From positions 62,001 to 126,000 of the forward strand of contig JAEEYO010000007.1 of NCBI GenBank assembly GCA_016288205.1: a stretch of DNA of 64,000 nucleotides. The letters run 5' to 3'. Positions within the stretch are counted from its first letter, which is position 1. The number at the start of each line of letters is the position of its first letter. A program made the position numbers and the translations under genes. The notes under the pieces were generated by a model. The model had not been told where the DNA came from. It was given only the letters and a program-made list of their open reading frames with translations, and did no database searches. Shown piece by piece: positions 25,446 through 34,703 of this stretch. The stretch comes from Treponema sp. Lineage in GTDB: Bacteria > Spirochaetota > Spirochaetia > Treponematales > Treponemataceae.

Positions 25446-26261
25446 TTACTGGTCGGAAGGTTTTTTCTCATCCGCGATGAAGAGAGTCCCGGATTTTGTT
25501 CCGTCCATGAGAGATGCGAGGGGCTTTTCATTTTTGCTGTTCGCGAGAATCATCGGTATGCCGGATGAGGTAACTTTCTCAGCCGCCTGAATCTTCGTCC
25601 TGATTCCGCCCGTGCCGAAGCTGTTCGTATTTCCGATCTTGATGGAATTAAGAAGCTCGGGGATGTTCCTTACTTCCTCCACAAGCCTTGCATCCGGATT
25701 CGTCTTCGGATTGTCGGTGAAAATTCCGTCAATGTCACTGAAAAGGATCAGCAGGTCCGCGCTCCACAAAATTGCGGTCAGGGCCGAAAGGTTGTCGTTG
25801 TCGCCAATGCTGTTCTCCTCGAAGGAAACGCTGTCATTCTCGTTGATGATCGGAACCACGCCCTCGTCAACCAGAGTGAAAAGAGTGTTCCGCATGTTGA
25901 GCGTGTGGTGGTAGTCCTCAAAATCTTCCTTGATGAAAAGAAGCTGGGCCACATGGACGTTCTGCTTGGCAAAGGCCGCCCTCCATTTGTCCATCAGCTC
26001 CACCTGTCCGATCGCGCAGAGAGCCTGCCTGTAATGCATGTCCTTTTTGTGCGCCCATCCGTCAATGGCCGAAAGACCAGCGACCTGTGCTCCCGAGGAC
26101 ACGATTATAATCTGCTTGCCCATTGAAATCAGCTTGGAGCAGCTTACGGCGAGGGTGTTCAGAAAATCAATGTTGATTGTGCCGTCATCCTTCGCGAGGG
26201 AGTTGCTTCCGAATTTCACTACGATTTTTTTTGCGCTCTGTATGGTTTCCTGTATGGTCAT
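25446..26261 (-). CDS. proB: Glutamate 5-kinase ProB, short form without PUA domain
   Basis: 271 residues, the amino-acid-kinase domain only. IVVKFGSNSLA, IIIVSSGAQVAG, INENDSVS, GDNDNLSALTA and FGTGGIRTKI are the substrate and ATP-binding blocks. E. coli ProB (367) carries a C-terminal PUA domain that is absent here. The ATG overlaps the proA stop by 4 nt (ATGA). Catalyses the first step of proline synthesis. The window's ProC gene lies far away at 55577. Confidence 0.94.
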   Translation of the reverse strand: MTIQETIQSAKKIVVKFGSNSLAKDDGTINIDFLNTLAVSCSKLISMGKQIIIVSSGAQVAGLSAIDGWAHKKDMHYRQALCAIGQVELMDKWRAAFAKQNVHVAQLLFIKEDFEDYHHTLNMRNTLFTLVDEGVVPIINENDSVSFEENSIGDNDNLSALTAILWSADLLILFSDIDGIFTDNPKTNPDARLVEEVRNIPELLNSIKIGNTNSFGTGGIRTKIQAAEKVTSSGIPMILANSKNEKPLASLMDGTKSGTLFIADEKKPSDQ

Positions 26262-27520
26262 CTGATTTGTCCGTCCCCGTCAATTAAAAACTTGGTTGTT
26301 GTAAGCGCCTTGATTCCCATCGGGCCCCTTGCATGGAGCTTCTGCGTGCTGATTCCGAGCTCCGCGCCGAAACCGAATTCTCCTCCGTCGGTAAAGCGTG
26401 TGCTTGCGTTCACGTAGACACAGGCTGCGTCAACCCTGCTCTGGAATGTGCGTGCCGAACTTCTGTTGTTCGTGACGATACATTCGCTGTGCTTGGTGTT
26501 GTATGTGTTGATATGAGTGATTGCCTCATCCACCGAGCCCACGGTCTTGACAGCGACAATGAAATCAAGGAACTCAAATCCAAAATCCTCAGGGACAGCT
26601 TTTTTAAGTTTTTCACCGGCCATGCAGGATTTCAAAATCTCGTAGCAGTCATCGGATGCCCTGACCTCTACCCTTCCGTCAAAAGCCTTTGCCATGAGGG
26701 GAAGAAAATCCGCGGCGACCTTTTTGTTCACGAGGATTGTCTCAACCGCATTGCAGGCACCGGGTCTCTGTATCTTAGCATTCTCCGAAATCCGTGCGGC
26801 CATTTCCAAATCAGCGTCCGAATCAACATAGAGATGGCACACACCGGCTCCAGTCTGAATCACCGGGATGCGGGCATTTTCCACGACCCTGTTTATGAGC
26901 TTTGCTCCTCCGCGGGGAAGAACCACGTCAATCAGTCCCACGGCATTAAGAATCTCGTCCACGTCGGAATGGTCCGTGCTCTCACAAAGATGAATCGCCT
27001 GGGGAACACCGTCTCCCTTCGCATTCTCAAGTCCCTCTTTGATTGCGGCGACAAGCACACGGTTTGAGTCAAGGGCAGATGATGAGCCCCGGAGAAGGAT
27101 TGCGTTTCCACTTTTGTATGCGAGCGAAAATGCGTCCACCGTGACATTGGGACGGCTTTCGTAAATGATTGCGACGACACCGAGAGGCACGCGCGTCTGC
27201 TTGATTTCCATGCCGCCCGGAGTTTTCCATCCCGCAATCTCCTCGCCGATGGGATCCGTCTGCTGGATGATGATTTCAAGTCCGTTTATGATGGAGTCAA
27301 ACTTTTTGTCGTTCAGGGCAAGTCTTTCCACAAGAGCCTCGCTGGTTCCTGCCTTTCTCGCCTTGTCCACGTCACTTGCGTTTGCCTCAAGAATTTCCTT
27401 TTTGTGCTGCTTTATGGATTCACTGACGCATCTCAAAGCATGATTTTTTTTCGCCTCATTATGCAGAGCAAGAATCTCGGCACCCTTTCTTAATTCCGTG
27501 CAGATTGATTTTATATCCAT
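26258..27520 (-). CDS. proA: Gamma-glutamyl phosphate reductase ProA
   Basis: 420 residues, aldehyde-dehydrogenase fold. PLGVVAIIYESRPNVTVDAF and the RPGACNAVET region, with the nucleophilic cysteine, are ProA signatures, as is FGFGAELGISTQKLHARGPMG (in part) near the end. GGAG lies 9 nt upstream of the ATG. Order proA-proB with a 4-nt overlap, downstream of an unknown gene after 24 nt. Converts glutamyl-5-phosphate to the semialdehyde. Confidence 0.95.
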   Translation of the reverse strand: MDIKSICTELRKGAEILALHNEAKKNHALRCVSESIKQHKKEILEANASDVDKARKAGTSEALVERLALNDKKFDSIINGLEIIIQQTDPIGEEIAGWKTPGGMEIKQTRVPLGVVAIIYESRPNVTVDAFSLAYKSGNAILLRGSSSALDSNRVLVAAIKEGLENAKGDGVPQAIHLCESTDHSDVDEILNAVGLIDVVLPRGGAKLINRVVENARIPVIQTGAGVCHLYVDSDADLEMAARISENAKIQRPGACNAVETILVNKKVAADFLPLMAKAFDGRVEVRASDDCYEILKSCMAGEKLKKAVPEDFGFEFLDFIVAVKTVGSVDEAITHINTYNTKHSECIVTNNRSSARTFQSRVDAACVYVNASTRFTDGGEFGFGAELGISTQKLHARGPMGIKALTTTKFLIDGDGQIR

Positions 27521-27544
27521 GAGCGCAGTCTCCGATTTTATGGA

Positions 27545-28084
27545 TTAGTAGTTTGCCAAAAAATACATTCCCAAAAGAATTGCGATGCGTTTTTTTTCTG
27601 GGGACCATGCGGCGTCGCTTGGCAGGGATTTTATGTACCACCAGAAGAGTCCGAACTCAGGATCAATGCGCAGGGCATAGTCGTTGAAATCCTTGGCCTT
27701 TGTCTGTGAGCCGAACATGAGATATACGGTTGTGTTTACGATTTCCAAAAAGAGTTTGAATGAGTCCGCGTATGCTTTTTTTGAAAGCTGCGAAAGAAAA
27801 TCCTGGACCTGGTTCAGAACCTCCGTCTTCAAATCCTCGTCGGCCTTTTCAACCCAGGTTTTTTGGATGAGAAGAATTATGTTGTGCTTGAAGCTGGAGA
27901 TGAGTTTTTCCTCAGCGTTGTCGCAATCTCCTGCAATGGGTTTGAATCCCTCGCCGAGTCCGTTAAATGTATTTGCAAGCTGTACCGCGGCCCCGGAGAC
28001 CTTATTGATTTCATCAGTGTTGAGCATCGTGCTCATTGCATCCAGAGATTCTTTTTCAACAAATTCTTCTATTAAATTACTCAT
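27545..28084 (-). CDS. Hypothetical protein upstream of proAB
   Basis: 179 residues, not recognised. Mostly helical, no signal peptide or membrane segment; contains FLEIVNTTVYLMFGSQTKAKDF and ends SPEKKRIAILLGMYFLANY. It is the first gene of the apparent operon with proA and proB (24-nt gap), behind a predicted leaderless promoter. The position does not by itself say it acts in proline metabolism. Confidence 0.65.
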   Translation of the reverse strand: MSNLIEEFVEKESLDAMSTMLNTDEINKVSGAAVQLANTFNGLGEGFKPIAGDCDNAEEKLISSFKHNIILLIQKTWVEKADEDLKTEVLNQVQDFLSQLSKKAYADSFKLFLEIVNTTVYLMFGSQTKAKDFNDYALRIDPEFGLFWWYIKSLPSDAAWSPEKKRIAILLGMYFLANY

Positions 28085-28090
28085 GCCTAC

Positions 28091-28119
28091 ATTCTAGTTT
28101 TTTACATGATTTTTTTCAA
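28091..28119 (-). promoter_or_regulatory. Promoter giving a predicted leaderless mRNA (gene at 28084, proAB)
   Basis: On the minus strand TTGAAA (28114-28119), 17 nt, TAGAAT (28091-28096), 6 nt, ATG at 28084; no ribosome binding site. Confidence 0.6.
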
Positions 28120-28136
28120 GTGGGTGTAAGATTTTT

Positions 28137-28595
28137 TTAATCATCCCCATCGTCGTCCTTTCCCTCTTCCGGCGCATGACCCTGCTGGGAATTTCCGCTC
28201 TCAATGTCCCTCGCCCATTCGTCGTCAACCGCCACGGGAGATTTCGGAATGTTGGTCTTCGGTCTCTTGGGCTCATCCGCAGGGACTGCACCCTTTGTTC
28301 CGTTAGGCAGATAGCGTCCGAGAACCTTTGGATCAAGCTTTGACGCAAGATGGAATTTCTCAATGACCCATCCGCAGATTTTTCCGAACAGCATCATGGA
28401 AACGATGAGTCCGCCGAAGAAACAGATTGCCCATGCGACCAAAAGCGCGGAGGATGCCTGCTCACCGGCGTTCAAAACCTTGAAGTAGACGAAAGCGACC
28501 AGAATCATCAGCGCGACAATGATTCCCAAAGTCATTATAATATTGAATATAGTCGAGATTATTGTGAATAATACCGTGTATGTCTTTTTGTTCAT
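28137..28595 (-). CDS. Small membrane protein downstream of lspA
   Basis: 152 residues. Two hydrophobic segments (about 8-40 and 48-72), then a polar Pro/Lys/Asp-rich tail ending GKDDDGDD, probably cytoplasmic and disordered. AAGGA precedes the ATG, and the lspA stop lies 3 nt away. No known family. Probably a spirochaete-specific protein in the lspA operon. Confidence 0.65.
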   Translation of the reverse strand: MNKKTYTVLFTIISTIFNIIMTLGIIVALMILVAFVYFKVLNAGEQASSALLVAWAICFFGGLIVSMMLFGKICGWVIEKFHLASKLDPKVLGRYLPNGTKGAVPADEPKRPKTNIPKSPVAVDDEWARDIESGNSQQGHAPEEGKDDDGDD

Positions 28596-28598
28596 TTT

Positions 28599-29192
28599 CT
28601 ATTCCTTGTCCTTGTTCTTTGATTTTTTTGCGTCGCTCACAATCTGCATTATGAACGTGATGACGAAAAGCGCGCCGCACACGACCACGAAGGAATCCGC
28701 AACGTTGAATGTGGGCCACCTCTTGCTCTTGAAGTAAATGGGGAAATAGCAGTCAATGAAATCAACCACGCCCGCCGGTCTGAAAAAACGATCAATCAGA
28801 TTGCCGAGTCCGCCGCCAAGAATTCCGCAGATGGACCATCGCTGGAGTTTTGTGAAATCTGAGTTGCGGAAATAAATGATGAAAACGGCGACAACAAAAA
28901 TCAGCGGCATGAATGAGAACAGAACCGTGCGCCAGTTTGTGGGAAGTCCCGAGCCTATGCTGAATGCGACGGCATTGTTCCTCACGTGGATGAGACGGAC
29001 CAAATCGCCGATTATGGGAATGACAGCGTTCTCCGCATCCTGACCATAGAAAGGCGGGACGTCGCTCCTTGGGATATAATTTACCACGAGGCATTTTGTA
29101 ATTTGATCCAGAATGATTGCAATCAGCGTAAGAAGTATCGGAAGCAGTTTTCCGGGCAACGCAGATTTTTTCTTTGAGTCTATTTCTTCCAT
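28599..29192 (-). CDS. lspA: Lipoprotein signal peptidase (signal peptidase II)
   Basis: 197 residues, four membrane segments. Catalytic aspartates sit in GNLIDR and VVDFIDCYF (about D134 and D144). Cleaves prolipoproteins in the inner membrane. Two in-frame ATGs exist: 29198 and 29192. The second is preferred because a TAGACT-17-TATACT promoter ends exactly 6 nt before it, the same geometry as other predicted leaderless genes here. Longer than E. coli LspA (164) by an insert between the first two segments, as is common in spirochaetes. Confidence 0.93.
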   Translation of the reverse strand: MEEIDSKKKSALPGKLLPILLTLIAIILDQITKCLVVNYIPRSDVPPFYGQDAENAVIPIIGDLVRLIHVRNNAVAFSIGSGLPTNWRTVLFSFMPLIFVVAVFIIYFRNSDFTKLQRWSICGILGGGLGNLIDRFFRPAGVVDFIDCYFPIYFKSKRWPTFNVADSFVVVCGALFVITFIMQIVSDAKKSKNKDKE

Positions 29193-29198
29193 AATCAT

Positions 29199-29227
29199 AG
29201 TATACTAAAGTCCTGTCGGAAAGTCTA
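29199..29227 (-). promoter_or_regulatory. Promoter inside the operon giving a predicted leaderless lspA mRNA
   Basis: On the minus strand TAGACT (29222-29227), 17 nt, TATACT (29199-29204), 6 nt, ATG at 29192. It overlaps the 3' end of the Nif3-like gene. Confidence 0.45.
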
Positions 29228-29969
29228 TAAAAATCGTTTCAATGCCGGTCTCTTTTTTGACTTTTTCAGCCACGAGCCTGACACCGACTGTCTCCGTCTG
29301 ATAGTGACCTCCCTCAATCACCGTAATGCCAAGCTCCTTGATTGTGTGAAAATCCTGATGCTGCACCTCGCCCGTAATGTACGCGTCGATTCCCTGGCCG
29401 AAAGTCTGCGCAACGTCGTCACCGGCACCCCCTGAAATGATTGCGACGCTTTTTATCTCGTCCTTTCCCCACTCGTAGATTCTCTTGACCGACTCTCCCT
29501 CGGGGAAAAGTCTCAGGGCAACCTCATGCAACGGAAGCGCTTCCTTGAGCTCACCTCTCACTCCTATGCTCATCCCCTTCCAAAAACCGAACGTCCGAAG
29601 ATTCTCAAGCCCCATACGCCGGGCAAGTCCGAAATTATTTCCGACCTCCTCATTTGCATCAAGGGGAATATGGCTCGCGTAAAGTGCGACGTCATTTTTT
29701 ATGAAAGCGGAAATCCTTTTGTAAAGGGATCCGCAGACAGGCTCCGAATGTCCCCAGAAAAGACCGTGATGGACGAAGAGCATCTGAGCTCCGTTTTCAG
29801 AGGCTTTTCTTGCCGTATACTCACAAGCGTCCGTCGCGAATGCAATTTTTGTAATCGGCTTTGTCGGATCCTCGTTCTGAATCTGGATTCCGTTCTGTGA
29901 AGGGTCCGACCTGTAGCGCTCAGGATGAAGGAATGACGCGAAATATTCATCGAGCTCAAAAAGATTCAT
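29205..29969 (-). CDS. Nif3-like dinuclear metal centre protein
   Basis: 254 residues of the NIF3/YbgI/YqfO family. Metal-binding residues are visible in MLFVHHGLFWG (double His), YASHIPLD and IEGGHYQTETVGV (His/Glu). Length matches short bacterial members such as YbgI (247). Its start overlaps the upstream gene by 4 nt. The biochemical role of the family is unsettled; GTP cyclohydrolase and hydrolase roles have been proposed. Confidence 0.9.
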   Translation of the reverse strand: MNLFELDEYFASFLHPERYRSDPSQNGIQIQNEDPTKPITKIAFATDACEYTARKASENGAQMLFVHHGLFWGHSEPVCGSLYKRISAFIKNDVALYASHIPLDANEEVGNNFGLARRMGLENLRTFGFWKGMSIGVRGELKEALPLHEVALRLFPEGESVKRIYEWGKDEIKSVAIISGGAGDDVAQTFGQGIDAYITGEVQHQDFHTIKELGITVIEGGHYQTETVGVRLVAEKVKKETGIETIFIDFPTGL

Positions 29970-31111
29970 AGTGCCTCCACAGCGTCCGACTCATCGCCGG
30001 CGTCAGTCGTAAGATTCTCTGTCTCATCGCTTTCAGTTTCGATCTCATGCGGGTGCATCTCAGTCTTCACACTCAGAGACTCCTGGATATAACTCTCAAG
30101 CTTACCCGCAATATGGCTTGCCATATAAAAAGTTCCGTCCCTCTCATAACCGAGCAGCTTCGCGAACACAGGATATCCTGACTCAACAGGACCGTAGCCC
30201 GCCGTGTAATATCCCGGAATGGTGCCTAGGTCGAAGGAGCCCTTTACGACCTTATTTGTTGTGTTAAGAGTCGCCGAAAGATATGCGGTATGAGGAACCG
30301 TGTCGCCCACCAAAAAAATGGAATCCTGAGGTCCCGTCGGAATCAGCTTCAGGAGAGCGGTGAACTCGCGGACTAGATTTTTCTCCTTGTTTTCCATCGC
30401 CTTGTCATAGTTCTTGTGTCCGAGATATTTGTACTTAGTTAAGATGGATGAGCGGAAAGGCTCCACGTCCAGCACAGAGTTGAAGTAATGAACGTCCGTC
30501 GTGGGAAAGGAAGCCGCATAGACAGTGTATCCGTCGCGGGCAAGCTTGGCGAAAAAAGGCTCGTAGAACTCAAGTCTGGATGACTCGCTCGGGATGAACG
30601 CGATGATTTTTTTCGGCTCATCAGGCTCGGCATTTTTGGACTCATATTTTTTAACGCTCGCGGATTTCGGCCTCACGGGATTCTCATACTCAGAGTATGC
30701 CTCGTCAAGACTTCCGCTGTAACTTTTGGTCGTGATATCCACGTTGAATTTTTTCATGTCAATTCTCACGGGGCGGTAAAGGACGGCGAAAACTCCCACG
30801 ATGATTATCAGAATCAGATTGAGGATTGAAATCAGGACGAAGAGGATGCCGTAGTGGTCAACAACGAGCTTTGCCTTGAATCTTGCCAATGCGCGCACGT
30901 TCCAGATTGTGAGCGAGAAAGCGAGGAAGAAAATAAGAACCTCGAAAATGGAAAGGCCGAATGCAAAAAACTGAAGCATGGAAAAAATCAGCGTGATGAG
31001 AGGCACAGCCGAGAGCGGGTCAAGGCGTGCGTTCTTTATGAAAAAAATGCGTCCTGCGGAAATTGCCAGCAAAAGCAATAAAATCAATTCGCTTAAAGTC
31101 TGATAAGTCAT
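29966..31111 (-). CDS. Membrane protein with soluble alpha/beta domain, unknown function
   Basis: 381 residues. Four hydrophobic segments fill about 1-140. A soluble domain follows, with a hydrolase-like run (KKIIAFIPSESSRLEFYEP ... LARDGYTVYAASFPTTD), and an acidic tail. The start at 31111 (MTYQTL) is preferred over 31192: a TTGATT-17-TATAAT promoter ends 7 nt before it and the extra upstream residues look non-coding. Operon with the Nif3-like gene. No catalytic triad can be assigned. Confidence 0.7.
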   Translation of the reverse strand: MTYQTLSELILLLLLAISAGRIFFIKNARLDPLSAVPLITLIFSMLQFFAFGLSIFEVLIFFLAFSLTIWNVRALARFKAKLVVDHYGILFVLISILNLILIIIVGVFAVLYRPVRIDMKKFNVDITTKSYSGSLDEAYSEYENPVRPKSASVKKYESKNAEPDEPKKIIAFIPSESSRLEFYEPFFAKLARDGYTVYAASFPTTDVHYFNSVLDVEPFRSSILTKYKYLGHKNYDKAMENKEKNLVREFTALLKLIPTGPQDSIFLVGDTVPHTAYLSATLNTTNKVVKGSFDLGTIPGYYTAGYGPVESGYPVFAKLLGYERDGTFYMASHIAGKLESYIQESLSVKTEMHPHEIETESDETENLTTDAGDESDAVEAL

Positions 31112-31118
31112 GCGGTAT

Positions 31119-31147
31119 ATTATAGAAGAGATTCGAAAAAAAATCAA
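31119..31147 (-). promoter_or_regulatory. Promoter giving a predicted leaderless mRNA (gene at 31111)
   Basis: On the minus strand TTGATT (31142-31147), 17 nt, TATAAT (31119-31124), 7 nt, ATG at 31111; no ribosome binding site. Confidence 0.65.
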
Positions 31148-31236
31148 TTCATGCCGCAAGCCTCCGCTTTCCATTCCACTTTTTTCTCCCACCCCCTAGA
31201 ATAATTTTGCATTTTGTGATAAAGTAGATTTTCGAT

Positions 31237-31329
31237 ATGAACGCGTGGACGAATAAAGACAAATGCAGGCTCTCAGTATGTACGGTTAAAAATGTCTTTA
31301 TTTATTTGCGTTTCTTTTTTGGAAGCTGA
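31237..31329 (+). CDS. Candidate carB leader peptide (30 codons)
   Basis: ATG to TGA, 30 residues ending VFIYLRFFFGS. Its last ten codons lie in a strikingly T-rich run (31297-31320) and the stop codon falls inside the left arm of the terminator hairpin. This is the design of the E. coli pyrBI leader, where slow transcription through a U-rich tract couples to translation. No ribosome site; a -10-like TAGATT (31225-31230) ends 6 nt before the ATG. Confidence 0.5.
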   Translation: MNAWTNKDKCRLSVCTVKNVFIYLRFFFGS

Positions 31330-31356
31330 ATTCATTATTGGATTCAGTTTTTTTTT
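31326..31356 (+). terminator. Intrinsic terminator (attenuator) in the carB leader
   Basis: CTGAATTC (31326-31333) pairs with GGATTCAG (31340-31347), with one G-U pair, a 6-nt loop and nine T (31348-31356). It stands 37 nt upstream of the carB ATG, so it must be bypassed for carB expression. Confidence 0.8.
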
Positions 31357-31392
31357 GCCCTTTGTATTTTTTTATTGTAAGGAGAAATAGAT

Positions 31393-34300
31393 ATGAAGCG
31401 AACGGACATCAACAAGGTTCTTATAATCGGCTCAGGTCCGATTGTAATCGGTCAGGCATGTGAGTTTGACTATTCGGGAACGCAGGCATGCAAGGCTTTG
31501 CGCGAGCAGGGATACAAGATTGTGCTGGTGAACTCAAACCCGGCGACCATTATGACCGACCCGGTGATGGCCGACGCGACATATATTGAGCCGTTGAACG
31601 TGGAGCGGCTTTCCCAGATTATTGACAAGGAGAGGCCCGACGCCCTGCTTCCGAACCTTGGTGGACAGACCGGACTTAACCTTGCGTGTGAGCTCAACAA
31701 GGCTGGTGTCCTTGATAAATACGGCGTAAAAGTAATCGGCGTAAACCTTGATGCCATTGAGCGCGGTGAGGACCGAGAGATTTTCAAGGAGACCATGCAG
31801 AAGCTCGGAATCGCAACTCCGAAAAGCGACATCTGCCACACGGTCGAGGGTGCCGAAAAGATTGCCGCCGACATCGGATTCCCGGTTGTTGTACGTCCCG
31901 CTTACACCATGGGAGGCCAGGGAGGAGGATTCTGCTACAACGTGGAGGAGCTCCGCAACATCGTCTCAAACGGTCTTGATTTGTCCATGACCCGCCAGTG
32001 TCTGATCGAGCAGAGCATTTTGGGCTGGGAGGAGCTTGAGGTAGAGGTTGTCCGCGACTCAAAGAACCAGATGGTCGCAATCTGTTTTATCGAGAACATT
32101 GACGCAGTCGGAGTGCACACGGGTGACTCATTCTGCTCCGCTCCATTCATGACCATAGACAAGGCCCTTGAGGAAAGACTCAAGGAAATGGCGTTCAAGA
32201 TTGTAGAGTCCATCGGAGTCATCGGCGGAACCAACGTGCAGTTCGCACACAATCCGAAGACGGGCGAAGTTGTGATTATCGAAATCAACCCGAGGACAAG
32301 CCGCTCATCAGCACTCGCATCAAAGGCAACAGGATTCCCGATCGCATTGATTTCAGCAAAGCTCGCATCCGGTCTTACCCTGGACGAGATTCCGTATTGG
32401 CGCGACGGAACATTGGAAAAGTATACGCCGGGTGGAGCACCTGACGGAGATTATGTTGTCTTGAAATTCGCACGCTGGGCATTTGAGAAATTCCGCGGCA
32501 CAGAGGATTCCCTTGGAACGAGCATGAAGGCTGTCGGTGAAGTGATGGCTATCGGAAAGACATTCAAGGAGACATTCCAGAAAGCGATCCGTGGTCTGGA
32601 GAACGGAAGAAGCGGACTTGGATTCGCAAAGGACTTCAACAAGAAATCCGCCGACGAGCTTTGTGAGATGCTCAAGACAGCGTCAAGCGAAAGATACTTC
32701 CAGCTGTATGAGGCAATCCGAAAGGGTGTCCCAATCAAGAAACTGCATGAAATCACCTACGTGAAGGAATACTTTTTGGAGCAGATGAAGGAGCTCGTTG
32801 ATTTGGAGGAGGAGATGCTCAAGACTCCGGGAAGGCTCCCTGCGGATGAGCTTTTGATCAAGGCGAAGAAAGACGGATTTAGCGACAAGTATCTTTCAAA
32901 GATTCTCAAGGTCAGCGAGAAGTCAGTACGCGACAGAAGGAAGGAGCTCGGTGTGCGTGAGGCATGGCTTGCGGTTCCGGTAAGCGGCGTTGAGAATGCG
33001 AACTACTATTATTCGACATACAACAGCGAGGACAAATCCACTGCGAGCGACAACAAGAAAAAGATTATGATTTTGGGCGGCGGTCCGAACAGAATCGGTC
33101 AGGGAATTGAGTTTGACTACTGCTGCTGTCACGCGGCAATGCAGCTCAAGGAAATGGGTTACGAGACAATCATCGTGAACTGCAACCCGGAGACTGTCTC
33201 CACCGACTATGACACATCCGACAAGCTTTACTTCGAACCTGTCACAACCGAGGACGTGCTCCAGATTTACGAGAAGGAAAAACCGTTCGGCGTTATCGTT
33301 CAGTTCGGAGGACAGACACCTCTCAACATCGCGCGCGAGCTTCAGGAAAACGGCGTGAACATTCTGGGAACAAGCATTGACTCAATCGACATCGCTGAGG
33401 ACCGTGACCTGTTCCGCAAGATGATGGACAACCTGAACATCCCCATGCCCGAGAGCGGAATGGCTGTGGACTTCGACGAGGCAAAGGCAATCGCAGAGAA
33501 AATCGGATTCCCGATCATGATCCGTCCGAGCTTCGTTCTTGGCGGACGCGGAATGGAAGTCATCTACGACGAAAAGAATCTCCGCGAGTATGTGGAGAAG
33601 GCAGTCGGTGTAACCCCGGATAGACCTCTTCTGATTGACCGCTTCCTGAAAAACGCGCTTGAGTGTGAGGCGGATGCTTTGGCGGACTCAACCCACGTTT
33701 ACATCCCTGCCGTCATGGAGCACGTCGAGCTTGCGGGAATCCACTCAGGTGACAGCGCGTGTGTGCTTCCTCCCGTGAACATCCCACAGAACAATCTGGA
33801 CACAATCAAGGAATACACGAAGAAGATTGCGGAAAACCTCCACGTGTGCGGTCTCATGAACATGCAGTACGCGATTGAGGACGGAAAGGTCTATGTGATT
33901 GAGGCAAATCCGCGCGCTTCAAGAACGGTTCCTCTTGTCTCCAAAGTCTGCGACACACAGATGGCACGTCTTGCAACCCGCATGATGCTCGGCGAGTCAC
34001 TTGAGAGCCTGGGATTGAAAGACAAAGTGATTCCGTATCATGGCGCGAAAGAGGCTGTCCTTCCTTGGGCAAGGTTCCCCGGAGTAGACCCGATTCTTGG
34101 ACCCGAGATGCGTTCCACAGGTGAGGTGCTCGGACTGGCTGAGTCATTCCCGCTCGCTTTTTACAAGGCACAGGAGGCATCGGGCTCACCGCTCCCGCAC
34201 GCACCCGCAGCATGGGAAAACAAAAAGGTTCTTATCAGCCTGAGCAACAAGGAAAACTTGAAGGACCAGGTTCTGACCGTCGGAAAGACACTCAAGGATT

Positions 34301-34641
34301 TGGGATTCACTTTGGTCGCCACACAGGGAACCGCAGACTTCTACAACAAGAACGGAATCAAGTGCGATGTCGTGAACAAGCTCGGTGAGGGTCGCCCCGA
34401 CGTAATCGACATGATTATGAACAAGGAGGTCTGTCTTGTAATCAACACGCCCAAGGCACAGAGAAATTATGCCGAGGACAGAAAGACAATCCGAAAGGCA
34501 TGTCTCAAGTACAAGGTGAGCTACATCACGACTCTGGCCGGTGCATTGGCTGCGGTTCAGGGAATTGCTGCGGTGAAAAATGGCCTTGGCGGCGAGGGCG
34601 GCGTTAAGTCCCTGCAGGAATACCACAGCTTGATTAAATAA
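31393..34641 (+). CDS. carB: Carbamoyl-phosphate synthase large subunit CarB
   Basis: 1082 residues, the full length of the family. Two tandem ATP-grasp halves: KVLIIGSGPIVIGQACEFDY opens the first and KIMILGGGPNRIGQGIEFDY (about 555) the second, with a C-terminal MGS-like allosteric domain (about 945-1075). PAYTMGGQGGG and RPSFVLGGRGM are the ATP loops. Makes carbamoyl phosphate for pyrimidines and arginine. carA is not in the window. AAGGAG precedes the ATG; expression is probably attenuated in the leader. Confidence 0.97.
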   Translation: MKRTDINKVLIIGSGPIVIGQACEFDYSGTQACKALREQGYKIVLVNSNPATIMTDPVMADATYIEPLNVERLSQIIDKERPDALLPNLGGQTGLNLACELNKAGVLDKYGVKVIGVNLDAIERGEDREIFKETMQKLGIATPKSDICHTVEGAEKIAADIGFPVVVRPAYTMGGQGGGFCYNVEELRNIVSNGLDLSMTRQCLIEQSILGWEELEVEVVRDSKNQMVAICFIENIDAVGVHTGDSFCSAPFMTIDKALEERLKEMAFKIVESIGVIGGTNVQFAHNPKTGEVVIIEINPRTSRSSALASKATGFPIALISAKLASGLTLDEIPYWRDGTLEKYTPGGAPDGDYVVLKFARWAFEKFRGTEDSLGTSMKAVGEVMAIGKTFKETFQKAIRGLENGRSGLGFAKDFNKKSADELCEMLKTASSERYFQLYEAIRKGVPIKKLHEITYVKEYFLEQMKELVDLEEEMLKTPGRLPADELLIKAKKDGFSDKYLSKILKVSEKSVRDRRKELGVREAWLAVPVSGVENANYYYSTYNSEDKSTASDNKKKIMILGGGPNRIGQGIEFDYCCCHAAMQLKEMGYETIIVNCNPETVSTDYDTSDKLYFEPVTTEDVLQIYEKEKPFGVIVQFGGQTPLNIARELQENGVNILGTSIDSIDIAEDRDLFRKMMDNLNIPMPESGMAVDFDEAKAIAEKIGFPIMIRPSFVLGGRGMEVIYDEKNLREYVEKAVGVTPDRPLLIDRFLKNALECEADALADSTHVYIPAVMEHVELAGIHSGDSACVLPPVNIPQNNLDTIKEYTKKIAENLHVCGLMNMQYAIEDGKVYVIEANPRASRTVPLVSKVCDTQMARLATRMMLGESLESLGLKDKVIPYHGAKEAVLPWARFPGVDPILGPEMRSTGEVLGLAESFPLAFYKAQEASGSPLPHAPAAWENKKVLISLSNKENLKDQVLTVGKTLKDLGFTLVATQGTADFYNKNGIKCDVVNKLGEGRPDVIDMIMNKEVCLVINTPKAQRNYAEDRKTIRKACLKYKVSYITTLAGALAAVQGIAAVKNGLGGEGGVKSLQEYHSLIK

Positions 34642-34666
34642 ACTGTAGAAAAAAGCAAAGCAATGA

Positions 34667-34699
34667 AGCCAATCTGATTTATTTCAGGTTGGCTTTTTA
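34667..34699. terminator. Intrinsic terminator between carB and the restriction operon
   Basis: AGCCAATCTGA (34667-34677) and TCAGGTTGGCT (34684-34694) form an 11-bp stem with one G-U pair and a 6-nt loop, followed by TTTTTAT on the plus strand. The minus side is T-rich too, so it may serve both convergent units. Confidence 0.85.
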
Positions 34700-34703
34700 T
34701 ATG

